Source: Oculatella sp. LEGE 06141 (lineage in GTDB: Bacteria; Cyanobacteriota; Cyanobacteriia; Elainellales; Elainellaceae). From it: 64,000 nucleotides of DNA. Position 1 is the stretch's first letter, and every line of letters starts with the position of its first letter. The position numbers and the translations under genes are program-made. The notes below the pieces were generated by a model. It was not told the origin of the DNA. It was given only the letters and a program-made list of their open reading frames with translations, and searched no databases. Shown here piece after piece: positions 27,343 through 35,203 of the stretch. The stretch covers positions 124,001-188,000 of the forward strand of contig NZ_JADEWO010000003.1 of the NCBI RefSeq assembly GCF_015207605.1. Reading direction: 5' to 3'.

Positions 27343-28149
27343 ATGACTCAGATGGTTTTGAGCGAACTGAATCTCTATCCTATAAAGTCGGCGGCAGGAA
27401 TTTCGTTATCTAGCGGTGTGGTTGGGGCACGGGGTTTCGCGGGCGATCGCCGCTGGATGCTGGTCGATCAGACGCATACGTTTATGACCCAGCGTCGGGT
27501 TTCTCAAATGGCGCTGATCACCGTTCAGCTCGATGCAGACCGTTTAGTGGTTGCCGCTCCTGGAATGGAGCCGTTAGCGGTGGCTGTTCCAGATGCGTCT
27601 GGCGATCGTATTCAAGTGAAAGTGTGGAGGGATATCTGCAACGCCATCCCGGCTGATGAGTCTATCAATCAATGGTTTAGCCAGTTTTTGAAGCAGCCAT
27701 GCCAGTTGGTGTACATGCCAGAGGACTCGATTCGGTTGGTCGATCCGACCTTTGCGATCGACCCGTCTCAGGATCAGGTTGGGTTTGCGGATGCATCTCC
27801 GTTCCTATTAATTTCAGAAGCGTCTTTGCAGGATTTGAACCGCCGCCTGGACACCCCCCTGCCCATGAATCGGTTTCGCCCCAATCTGGTGGTGGCTGGA
27901 TGCGAACCCTATGCTGAGGATAGCTGGCGGCAAATCCGAATTGGCTCCCTGCTCTTTCATGTGGTCAAGCCGTGTTCACGCTGCATCATTACAACGATCG
28001 ACCAACAGACCGCCATCAAAGGCAAGGAACCGTTACTGACCCTGTCCCGCTACCGTATGAGGAACGGAGAAATTTTCTTTGGTCAAAACCTGTTGCCCGG
28101 TGGTGCTGGAACGCTGAACCTTGGCGACCCGGTTGAGGTGCTGGAATGA
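27343..28149 (+). CDS. MOSC domain protein (YcbX-like)
   Basis: A 268-residue protein with the N-terminal beta-barrel domain (LSELNLYPIKSAAGISL, GFAGDRRWMLVD) and a C-terminal MOSC domain (NRFRPNLVVAGCEPYAEDSW, KPCSRCIITTID). MOSC proteins bind the molybdenum cofactor through a conserved cysteine, here in PCSRC, and reduce N-hydroxylated compounds or carry sulfur. No fused ferredoxin domain is present. It begins 11 bases after the permease stop, so the two may be co-transcribed, although no functional link is known. Confidence 0.88.
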   Translation: MTQMVLSELNLYPIKSAAGISLSSGVVGARGFAGDRRWMLVDQTHTFMTQRRVSQMALITVQLDADRLVVAAPGMEPLAVAVPDASGDRIQVKVWRDICNAIPADESINQWFSQFLKQPCQLVYMPEDSIRLVDPTFAIDPSQDQVGFADASPFLLISEASLQDLNRRLDTPLPMNRFRPNLVVAGCEPYAEDSWRQIRIGSLLFHVVKPCSRCIITTIDQQTAIKGKEPLLTLSRYRMRNGEIFFGQNLLPGGAGTLNLGDPVEVLE

Positions 28150-28197
28150 TAATGTGGTGATGCGATCGCCACGACCAGAGACACAAAATCACCCATC

Positions 28198-29268
28198 TCA
28201 CGATTCCTCTTCAAGCGGTAATTCAGCATCATTTAAGATTTTGAGCCGAATCGTGCGTGAGAACCCTCCCCCGGCTGGGTCACCCAGGTGCATTTCTAAT
28301 GTCTCTCCGGAGAGCGAATTGAGGCACGAGAGCATGGTTCGCAAATGGGGAGTGCTAGCACCGCTGTCTAAATACACTCGTTCTGCCAGGTTAGTTAGCC
28401 GTTTCCAGGTGGTGTAGAGCTTGGCAATGGTTTGCTCTAGCTGGGCGGCCTGGTTCACCAAATCTGCCGTGGAACTCAAACAGCCAATTCGCAGCGCTTC
28501 TTCTAAGGCAGATTCTATATCTAACGATTCGTTGTTTAGCGCTTGAACCTGAATCGCACTGTTGAGATATTTTGCTAAATAGCGAGCTTCCGCCGTGACC
28601 TGCTTCAGGGTGTCCACATCGGGGTTTTCGGCAATCTCTGCTCTGAGCGGCGTTTGATGGATTTCTGGCAGCTTCGCCATCTCGCGCGCGCAGGGCGCAA
28701 GGTAGCGGGTCGGGATCGTACTGTTGGCGGCTTTTTCTTTGATCTCGATGGGCAGCAAGTCGGAACTCATCGCGGTCCACTCGTCCGACATTTGCCGCAC
28801 TTCGCGCCGGGTGATGCGATCGCCCCGTCGAGCCGCATCGCTAACCATCTGCTGCACTTCTGGAGCCGATTGTGCTGTTTCAACAAAGGCTCGTTTACTG
28901 AAGTGGTTGACATCCTCCGGTTCAAGCATGCCGTCTTGCAACAGGGTATCGGCACTGTTGGCTAGTTCAATCAGCGAGTAGGCTTGGCTTTTGCTGATTT
29001 CTCGATCCTTCAACCAGTTAAGAAATCCTGTGCCGCGCCCGTCTCCTCCTCGTTTCTCGCGATCGCGCACAGCTCGCAAAATCCGTCCTCGCCAAATGTC
29101 GGTTTGCAAGTCGAAGCGATCGCACACTTGCCATGCGGTTTCGACCTGATGGTCAAACTCCTGGTCAGAAATTTGTTCATCCTCTGGGTCGGGAAGCTGA
29201 AAGGTCAACTCTGCACCGTTTTCAAATGGGGAAGCCAGGTCAGCCGTGAAGTCGAGTGCTTGAACCAT
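28198..29268 (-). CDS. Conserved protein of unknown function with a helical, ParB-like middle
   Basis: A 356-residue soluble protein, predicted mostly helical. An acidic N-terminus is followed by residues about 70-160 (GFLNWLKDREISKSQAYSLIELANSADTL; RITRREVRQMSDEW). These look like helix-turn-helix segments of plasmid-replication or ParB-type proteins, but I see no ParB arginine box. The C-terminal region (residues about 250-350) includes HLRTMLSCLNSLSGETLEMHLGDP. I cannot assign a function. It is divergent from the phosphate-binding-like gene. Confidence 0.6.
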   Translation of the reverse strand: MVQALDFTADLASPFENGAELTFQLPDPEDEQISDQEFDHQVETAWQVCDRFDLQTDIWRGRILRAVRDREKRGGDGRGTGFLNWLKDREISKSQAYSLIELANSADTLLQDGMLEPEDVNHFSKRAFVETAQSAPEVQQMVSDAARRGDRITRREVRQMSDEWTAMSSDLLPIEIKEKAANSTIPTRYLAPCAREMAKLPEIHQTPLRAEIAENPDVDTLKQVTAEARYLAKYLNSAIQVQALNNESLDIESALEEALRIGCLSSTADLVNQAAQLEQTIAKLYTTWKRLTNLAERVYLDSGASTPHLRTMLSCLNSLSGETLEMHLGDPAGGGFSRTIRLKILNDAELPLEEES

Positions 29269-29447
29269 AGGAAGTAGGTTTTGGACAACAGCAAGCCATT
29301 ATTGCACAACATCTAGCGTGGTGCGATCGGCTGATCCGCTAGCCAGGTGGCCGAACCTCTCCTCGATTCCTCTGGACGCATTGTGTAAATTCCCCTACAG
29401 CGTTGGGAACTCTAGGCACAAGTATCATTTTTTACCAGTGTTTTGAT

Positions 29448-30338
29448 ATGCAACGGAATTTAGTCATCCTGGCGTTAGGGGCGATCGTGCTCGTAGGGCT
29501 ACCCAGTTGTTCAACCACTCCCAGCGTCCTTCCGCCTCCCACTGCAACACCCGGGGCAAGCAACCCCCAAGCCGCAATCAGATCGGGCAGTTCTAGCAGT
29601 ACGGTAGATTTCCTGCGAACCCTGAAAACGGCATATGAATCCACTTCCGGCACTGAACAAATTACCCTTTTGGAACCAGGGCAATCCGAAAACATAGTTG
29701 CAGGGGTCAAACAAGAACTGGTCGATGTAGGTGTCATTTCTAGACGCTTAAAGCCAGAGGAAAACGATGCCAGCTTAGCCTTCCACGAGGTTGCTCAAGA
29801 TGCCCTTTTAGTGGCTACTCACTCCAGCGTAACCGGGGTAAAGAATCTCACAACTGAAAACCTCAAAGCTATTTACAGCGGCAGTGTAACCAACTGGAAG
29901 CAATTGGGGGGGCCTGATGCTCCAATTGTTGTACTCGATCGTCCAGAAGACGAAACTGCCAAGCGCCTGCTGCGTAAACACTACCTGGGTCAGGATTTGC
30001 AGAATGCCCCAAACGCCATCGTGCTTCGTAAAGAGGGGGAACTTATCCAGGCCATGCAAAGTATTCCCTACAGCATTGGTGCCTTTTCCCTGGCGTATGC
30101 GATTACCCATAACCTGCCTGTGAATCGTCTCAGCCTCAATGATGTTGCACCCACTCCAGCCAATCTGAAAACAGGCCAGTACTTGATGGCACGCGAAATC
30201 GGAATTGTCTGGAGTAAAAACGCTGCGGAGACGACTCAAGCATTTGTTGATTACATCTTTAGCAAACCCGGAATCGAAGCGATAGAGCAGGCTGGTTTTA
30301 TTGCTGCACCCCAAACAGCAGAACTTCAAGAAAAATGA
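29448..30338 (+). CDS. Phosphate-binding-like (PstS-type) lipoprotein
   Basis: A 296-residue periplasmic binding protein of the PBP/PstS group. The signal sequence ends in the lipobox LPSC with Cys21, so it is anchored to the membrane. The family block VTGVKNLTTENLKAIYSGSVTNWKQLGG at the interlobe hinge is clear. I chose the ATG at 29448 over a start 15 codons upstream because it places the signal peptide at the N-terminus. It is joined to a histidine kinase by a one-base gap. No pst transport genes are nearby, which suggests a sensory role. Confidence 0.85.
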   Translation: MQRNLVILALGAIVLVGLPSCSTTPSVLPPPTATPGASNPQAAIRSGSSSSTVDFLRTLKTAYESTSGTEQITLLEPGQSENIVAGVKQELVDVGVISRRLKPEENDASLAFHEVAQDALLVATHSSVTGVKNLTTENLKAIYSGSVTNWKQLGGPDAPIVVLDRPEDETAKRLLRKHYLGQDLQNAPNAIVLRKEGELIQAMQSIPYSIGAFSLAYAITHNLPVNRLSLNDVAPTPANLKTGQYLMAREIGIVWSKNAAETTQAFVDYIFSKPGIEAIEQAGFIAAPQTAELQEK

Positions 30339-30339
30339 A

Positions 30340-32283
30340 ATGACCATTCCTTCCCAATACAAACGGCTTCCGGTTTCGGTCAAACTGCTGTCGCCACTGT
30401 TGATCCTATTCCTCAGTCTATGGACATCCGGAACCGTAGGAGTTGGTTACTTTACGAGAAATAACTTAGAACGAACGGCGCACAAAGAGGCCGGAGATCT
30501 TGCCATTTTGCTACAACAAGACTTGCAGCAGAAGCAAGAAGTACTCAGCTTGAAAGCCCGCTGGATCAGCGAGGATCGTAGTGTTGTCGAGGCAGTCTTG
30601 GCGGACGATCGCGCCTTGTTTCTCCGTACCCTATTGCCAATTCAAGCCGCTTTGGGGCTGGATTTGATCAGGCTGGTTGACACCAATGGACGCTCGTTGG
30701 TGTCGTTGCAGCAAGGAGCGCTGGAGCGAGCCACATTTGAAGATGCGACCATCAACTTTACTGCTCAAACTGGCCTAGAGCTATCGGGCATTCTTCTAGC
30801 AGAAAATGCGGCTCCTTCCTCCCTATCCAGCTTTATTACGGTCAAATCGTCAACCGAAGTTCTGGCTACCTTAGTCGTGGGAGTTGCCGTTGATGATAGG
30901 CTACTCCAGCAAGTTCGAGGCGACACATCTATGCACTTGGTTGCCTTTCAGGGCGACTGGGTAACGGCTTCTACCCTGGCGCTAGATCGCACTCAGCCTT
31001 GGCACCTTCCCCAGTCGGATGTAGTCCCTACGCGGATAGCGATTGCAGGGGAAACTTACCTGCTTAAAACAGTTGAGCTACCAGGCTTTGATCGAACCAC
31101 TCTCAAAATTGCTGTCCTTAAGTCCCTTAAGGATACGGAGCAGGCAGCCCATCAGTTATGGCTAGTTGTGAGTGGTTTTGGGCTGCTAGGAGGAATTCTC
31201 ATTGTGGGGGTAACGGTCTTAGGGTTTCGTATCACTCAAGCGCTAAGCCGTCGCATTCAAGGGTTAACTCAGGCAACCCAACAGTTAGCTCAGGGTGACT
31301 TATCCATTCGCATTCGGGTCGATAACCAGGATGAAGTAGGGGTACTAGCGCAGGGATTCAATATGATGGCAGAGCAGCTTACTGCTCGCGATCTACAACT
31401 GAATCACCAAATGCAGCAACTAAAAAGCACCCTGGAAGATTTGCATCGTACCCAAAGGCAAATGGTGCAGAGCGAAAAGATGTCCGCATTAGGGCAAATG
31501 GTGGCCGGGGTCGCGCACGAAATCAACAACCCAGTTAATTTTATTCATGGCAACCTGAATTATGTCGAGCAATATACGCAAGACTTACTGCGACTGCTGA
31601 ACTCCTATCAGCACTATTACCCCCAGCCTCCTCAAGCGCTTCAAGCTAGCCTGGATGACGTGGATCTTCCCTTTTTGACTGAGGATCTTATAAAGATTCT
31701 TCAATCCATGAAAGTGGGTTCTGACCGCATTCGTGACATTGTCGTTTCGTTGCGTAACTTTTCTCGCCTGGATGAAGCAGAATTCAAGCCTGCCGATCTG
31801 CATGAAGGGATTGATAACACCTTGATGATCTTGCAACACCGCTTTAAGGCAAAACCAGGCTTTCCGGCAGTCCAAATAGTGAAGGATTACGGTTCATTGC
31901 CATTAGTGGAGTGCTACCCCGGACACCTCAACCAGGTCTTCATGAACTTATTGACGAATGCCCTTGATGCATTAGAAGGCTCTGAGCGACAGCAAACGGA
32001 AGATCATCAACCAACACATCTCAACACCATTTGGATTTCGACTCAAATGACGGCTGACAATAAAGTCCAGATTACGATCGCAGATAACGGTCTGGGAATA
32101 CCCGAAGCAGTGCGATCGCGGATTTTTGATCCCTTCTTTACAACCAAGCCAGTTGGTAAAGGGACGGGGCTAGGCTTATCGATCAGCTATGAGATTGTCA
32201 CCGAGAAGCATAACGGCATGTTGGGGTGCGACTCCACACCAGGAGAGGGGACGAAATTTGTTATCACCATTCCCGTTCGCTAA
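30340..32283 (+). CDS. Membrane sensor histidine kinase
   Basis: A 647-residue kinase. Membrane helix 1 lies at about 14-37, a large extracytoplasmic sensor domain at about 38-272, helix 2 at about 273-296, HAMP at about 297-350 and a coiled coil to about 380. The phospho-acceptor His393 is in GVAHEINNP. The ATPase domain shows an N-box ([12 protein letters not shown]), G1 (DNGLGIP) and G2 (GTGLGLSIS). The sensor domain is dCache-like in size. The ATG is one base after the stop of the PstS-like lipoprotein gene. No response regulator is adjacent. Confidence 0.92.
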   Translation: MTIPSQYKRLPVSVKLLSPLLILFLSLWTSGTVGVGYFTRNNLERTAHKEAGDLAILLQQDLQQKQEVLSLKARWISEDRSVVEAVLADDRALFLRTLLPIQAALGLDLIRLVDTNGRSLVSLQQGALERATFEDATINFTAQTGLELSGILLAENAAPSSLSSFITVKSSTEVLATLVVGVAVDDRLLQQVRGDTSMHLVAFQGDWVTASTLALDRTQPWHLPQSDVVPTRIAIAGETYLLKTVELPGFDRTTLKIAVLKSLKDTEQAAHQLWLVVSGFGLLGGILIVGVTVLGFRITQALSRRIQGLTQATQQLAQGDLSIRIRVDNQDEVGVLAQGFNMMAEQLTARDLQLNHQMQQLKSTLEDLHRTQRQMVQSEKMSALGQMVAGVAHEINNPVNFIHGNLNYVEQYTQDLLRLLNSYQHYYPQPPQALQASLDDVDLPFLTEDLIKILQSMKVGSDRIRDIVVSLRNFSRLDEAEFKPADLHEGIDNTLMILQHRFKAKPGFPAVQIVKDYGSLPLVECYPGHLNQVFMNLLTNALDALEGSERQQTEDHQPTHLNTIWISTQMTADNKVQITIADNGLGIPEAVRSRIFDPFFTTKPVGKGTGLGLSISYEIVTEKHNGMLGCDSTPGEGTKFVITIPVR

Positions 32284-32305
32284 GCCAAAGCTAGTTTGAG
32301 AATTG

Positions 32306-32803
32306 TTACACGCCTGCGATCGCGTTCCATAAGGCTCGGATCACCAGCACTGCGAAGGCGGCAAATCCCAGGACGATGGTGGCTAACGCTAAAATGAGCA
32401 ACGCCAGAAATAAGGGATTGGCGCGATGCGTTGATGTGATATCAAGATGGCGTTCGAGCAGTGCAATGTTTCTAACGTTGGCCTTCCAGCCAACATCAAA
32501 CAGGTCTCCTACAACGGGAACTGTGCCAAATACCGAGTCGAGAAGCACGTTACTTACCATCTGCCCAATGACCTGGCGCGGTAAGCCCATACGCGCCGAT
32601 TCAACAATAATGTAGGCCGATAGCACTCCGGCGATCGTATCTCCTCCGCCCGGAATCAACCCCAGAACCGGGTCAAGCCCGAAACGCACTCCTGTGCCTG
32701 GAATGGCGATCGCCTTATCCAACACGTGGCTGAGCCGACGCAAACGAGCGACCCTGGCTGTGTGGGGATGAACGACTAACGGATCATGTGAGGGTTTTTG
32801 CAT
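32306..32803 (-). CDS. DUF4112 protein
   Basis: A 165-residue protein with the DUF4112 core: LSHVLDKAIAIPGTGVRFGLDPVLGLIPGGGDTI, then a helix with VESARMGLPRQVIGQM and GTVPVVGDLFDVGWKANVRN. A C-terminal hydrophobic helix (LFLALLILALATIVLGFAAFAVLV) suggests membrane association. Function unknown. It is 147 bases downstream of a second DUF4112 gene on the same strand. Confidence 0.85.
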   Translation of the reverse strand: MQKPSHDPLVVHPHTARVARLRRLSHVLDKAIAIPGTGVRFGLDPVLGLIPGGGDTIAGVLSAYIIVESARMGLPRQVIGQMVSNVLLDSVFGTVPVVGDLFDVGWKANVRNIALLERHLDITSTHRANPLFLALLILALATIVLGFAAFAVLVIRALWNAIAGV

Positions 32804-32950
32804 AACGATTGGCGTGCGATCGCCCTGGGGCTATAGAAATGGCGTTCTCTCACAGCTTATGACAAGACTGCAAAAATCTACAGTGAAGTTCTATGGAATG
32901 GCGAGGAATGGCGATCGGCACCCTAAAACGTTGCGCTTCCCAACGCCGTG

Positions 32951-33355
32951 CTACTTAGCCACCGACACGCTCGACAAATCCATCGGATCGAGTTCACCCA
33001 GTTCAGGCTCTGCCGTCTGCAAATGCTTTTCGAGCAATGCCAAATTACGAATATTTGCTTTGTAATAGGCATCAAATAAATCGCCAATCAGCGGTACTGA
33101 GCCAAGAATAGACTCGATGGCAATGTTGAAAACCATCCATTGAATCGTTTTCGCGGGCAACCGAAAACGGGTTGCCATTACCAGCAAATAGGTTGAAAAC
33201 CCCGCCGAGATCATATCTCCCAGACCGGGCACCAATCCAATAATGGGGTTGAGTCCGAACCGAAAGCCGATAACTGGAATGCGGATAGAGGTATCGAGCA
33301 AGCGGCTTAGCTTACGAATACGGTTGAGTGTGGCAAGACGTTCGACGTTGTTCAT
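32951..33355 (-). CDS. DUF4112 protein, shorter paralogue
   Basis: A 134-residue DUF4112 protein sharing the core of its neighbour (LSRLLDTSIRIPVIGFRFGLNPIIGLVPGLGDMI, then GSVPLIGDLFDAYYKANIRN). It lacks the C-terminal membrane helix and ends in a hydrophilic tail, but the core contains two hydrophobic stretches. The pair probably arose by tandem duplication and diverged. Function unknown. Confidence 0.85.
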   Translation of the reverse strand: MNNVERLATLNRIRKLSRLLDTSIRIPVIGFRFGLNPIIGLVPGLGDMISAGFSTYLLVMATRFRLPAKTIQWMVFNIAIESILGSVPLIGDLFDAYYKANIRNLALLEKHLQTAEPELGELDPMDLSSVSVAK

Positions 33356-33449
33356 GTCTTCAATCGTGCCAGGTTTGCCAGCGACACTCTTGTATCGTTG
33401 GAAGGAAACTCAATCTCAGTCCTTCTGCCCTGAGAGCGATCGCGCTATA

Positions 33450-33920
33450 TCAAGGGGTGTAAGCGTGGAAGGGGTGGCGCAGCAACAGTCCCCACAGCGA
33501 GTTATAGGGATGAACCTGCTGCACGGGTTGATCATTGCGATAAGCCGCTCTCCCCTCGTTGACCCAGCGAAAGATTGATCCCTCCAGGTTGGTAACGTTA
33601 GTAAAACCGTTGGCCTGGAGTTGAGAGGCGATCGCCGCCGATCGCATTCCCACGGAACAGTAGGTGACAATGGGTGTGTCGAGGGGCAAATCTGCCAGTG
33701 CAGAAAAGTCTTGGGTGTTTGGCTCAAGGCGTTGCGCTTGAGGAAGATGGCTGACGGCATACTCGTCAGCGGTACGCACATCGAGCAATAGGGGTAAGGG
33801 GCGTTCGGTTTGGTTCAGCCAATCCGCCAAATCGTGGGTAGAAGTGGAACGAACCTCCGGAAAGCGTCGCTTGATCGTTTGCTGCACGATGTCCCACCCG
33901 ATCTGCATGAGTGTGTTCAT
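33450..33920 (-). CDS. Rhodanese-like domain protein
   Basis: A 156-residue single-domain rhodanese (sulfurtransferase). The active-site loop is CSVGMRS in TYCSVGMRSAAIASQL, with the Cys as the persulfide carrier. The N-terminal helix MQIGWDIVQQTIKRRFPEV is typical of cyanobacterial proteins paired with glycosyltransferases. It starts four bases after the stop of the glycosyltransferase gene, whose end supplies an AGGTGA ribosome-binding site, so the two are translated together. Substrate unknown. Confidence 0.9.
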   Translation of the reverse strand: MNTLMQIGWDIVQQTIKRRFPEVRSTSTHDLADWLNQTERPLPLLLDVRTADEYAVSHLPQAQRLEPNTQDFSALADLPLDTPIVTYCSVGMRSAAIASQLQANGFTNVTNLEGSIFRWVNEGRAAYRNDQPVQQVHPYNSLWGLLLRHPFHAYTP

Positions 33921-33924
33921 TCAC

Positions 33925-34680
33925 CTAGCGAATATCATCGTAAAACTGCTTTAAATAAGTGGCAGACACGCCAATACCCCACAAAAAGCCAATGTAAATG
34001 TAGATAGCGGTTGCCTTCCAGGTGCCCCACTTGGCAACGCGGCGATCGGACGACTGCACGATCCGGTTTACCTGGCGAATTTTGCCATAGCGTACCAGCC
34101 TTAGACACAGATCGGCCTCTTCCATAATCGGTAGCGCTTCGTTGAAACAACCACACTCCAAAAACACATCACGCTGACAAAACATGACCTGATCGCCAAA
34201 CAGCAACCTTAGCCCTTTGAAGAACAAAACGGGGTGAAACAGTAACGGTGCATAGTAGGTTTTAAGGAAGTTGTGAAATGACACGCCCCATCGGGTAACG
34301 GTTGCCCCAGCCATCAGGGAAATGAAGCCGCCGCAGACGACCTTCGGTGTGGCCAGGGTGTTGTGGATAATAGCAACCAAATCGTCAGGCACCAGGGTAT
34401 CGGCGTGCAAAAAGCAGAGTGCGTCTCCGGTTGCTGCCCTGGCTCCGCGATTCATTTGAATCGCTCGCCCCTGTGCTTCACTTTGAATTAAAACCGTTTG
34501 AGTGGTTGGGGAAAATTCTTGAAACAGCCGATGAGCGATCGCCACGGTTTCGTCCTGGCTGTTTCCGTCGGCAATAATAATTTCCGCCGCAGACGGATTG
34601 AGCAACATCAGATGGCGCAACGTCCGTTCCAGGCAACTGGCTTCATTTAAAGTAGGAATAACAATAGAAACGCCAGTCAT
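33925..34680 (-). CDS. GT2 glycosyltransferase, TIGR04283 (arsenosugar-type) family
   Basis: A 251-residue family 2 glycosyltransferase. The nucleotide-sugar site starts SIVIPTLNEASCLERTL, followed by IIIADGNSQDET and the metal-binding FLHADT. The C-terminal block MEEADLCLRLVRYGKIRQ and a final hydrophobic helix match the TIGR04283 family, which has been linked to arsenosugar biosynthesis. No arsenic methylation or ArsS genes are in this window, so the real acceptor is unproved. I chose the ATG at 34680, which gives the family N-terminus. Confidence 0.87.
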   Translation of the reverse strand: MTGVSIVIPTLNEASCLERTLRHLMLLNPSAAEIIIADGNSQDETVAIAHRLFQEFSPTTQTVLIQSEAQGRAIQMNRGARAATGDALCFLHADTLVPDDLVAIIHNTLATPKVVCGGFISLMAGATVTRWGVSFHNFLKTYYAPLLFHPVLFFKGLRLLFGDQVMFCQRDVFLECGCFNEALPIMEEADLCLRLVRYGKIRQVNRIVQSSDRRVAKWGTWKATAIYIYIGFLWGIGVSATYLKQFYDDIR

Positions 34681-34712
34681 TGAGTCAGGCCATATCAAAA
34701 TGAACGGTTGAA

Positions 34713-35144
34713 ATGAATCGATTACTCTACGAACATTCAACGTTTTGTCGAGGCTATCTTATCATTCCATTCCAGTATGGACAGGCTGATAGCCAGGCGA
34801 TCTATTCATACAGACTGCTCTCTGAGATAGGGCACAAAGGTCACTTTCATACGGCTACAAATCCGGCCAAACTCTATTCAGATTCGATCGATGGCATCTT
34901 GCAAATTGCCAGAGACGACCTGACTCAATTCTCTGATAGTGATAGTTATGACGATTATTTCAAACGTCGGTACACTTACCGCGATAACTTGATCATTGTC
35001 ATTGAGGCGGCGGGCACCTTTTTCTATGATCACTATCCGCCCACCGAGTTAACTAATATTGCTGCTCCTAAACTGTTTGAAAGCGAAGCTGAATGCCTGA
35101 ACTGGATTCGGCAAGGAATCGATCGCATCTCATCCAGCGTGTGA
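34713..35144 (+). CDS. Conserved hypothetical protein
   Basis: A 143-residue soluble protein beginning MNRLLYEHSTFCRGYLIIPF, with GQAIYSYRLLSEIGHKG-like and YYPPTELTNIAAPKLF-like segments that look conserved in cyanobacteria. No domain of known function was recognised. It diverges from the glycosyltransferase gene with only about 30 bases between start codons, so the promoters overlap the coding starts. Confidence 0.65.
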   Translation: MNRLLYEHSTFCRGYLIIPFQYGQADSQAIYSYRLLSEIGHKGHFHTATNPAKLYSDSIDGILQIARDDLTQFSDSDSYDDYFKRRYTYRDNLIIVIEAAGTFFYDHYPPTELTNIAAPKLFESEAECLNWIRQGIDRISSSV

Positions 35145-35190
35145 AGGGGGCTAAGCAACCAGAACGTCAATCTAGAAGTCTTAGCTCCCT
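35145..35190 (+). terminator. Hairpin between convergent genes
   Basis: AGGGGGCTAAG at 35145-35155 can pair with CTTAGCTCCCT at 35180-35190 (11 bp with one G-U pair). It follows the conserved hypothetical gene directly. No T-run is seen, so it is a weak terminator candidate. Confidence 0.4.
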
Positions 35191-35203
35191 GGCTTGCCCA
35201 TTT

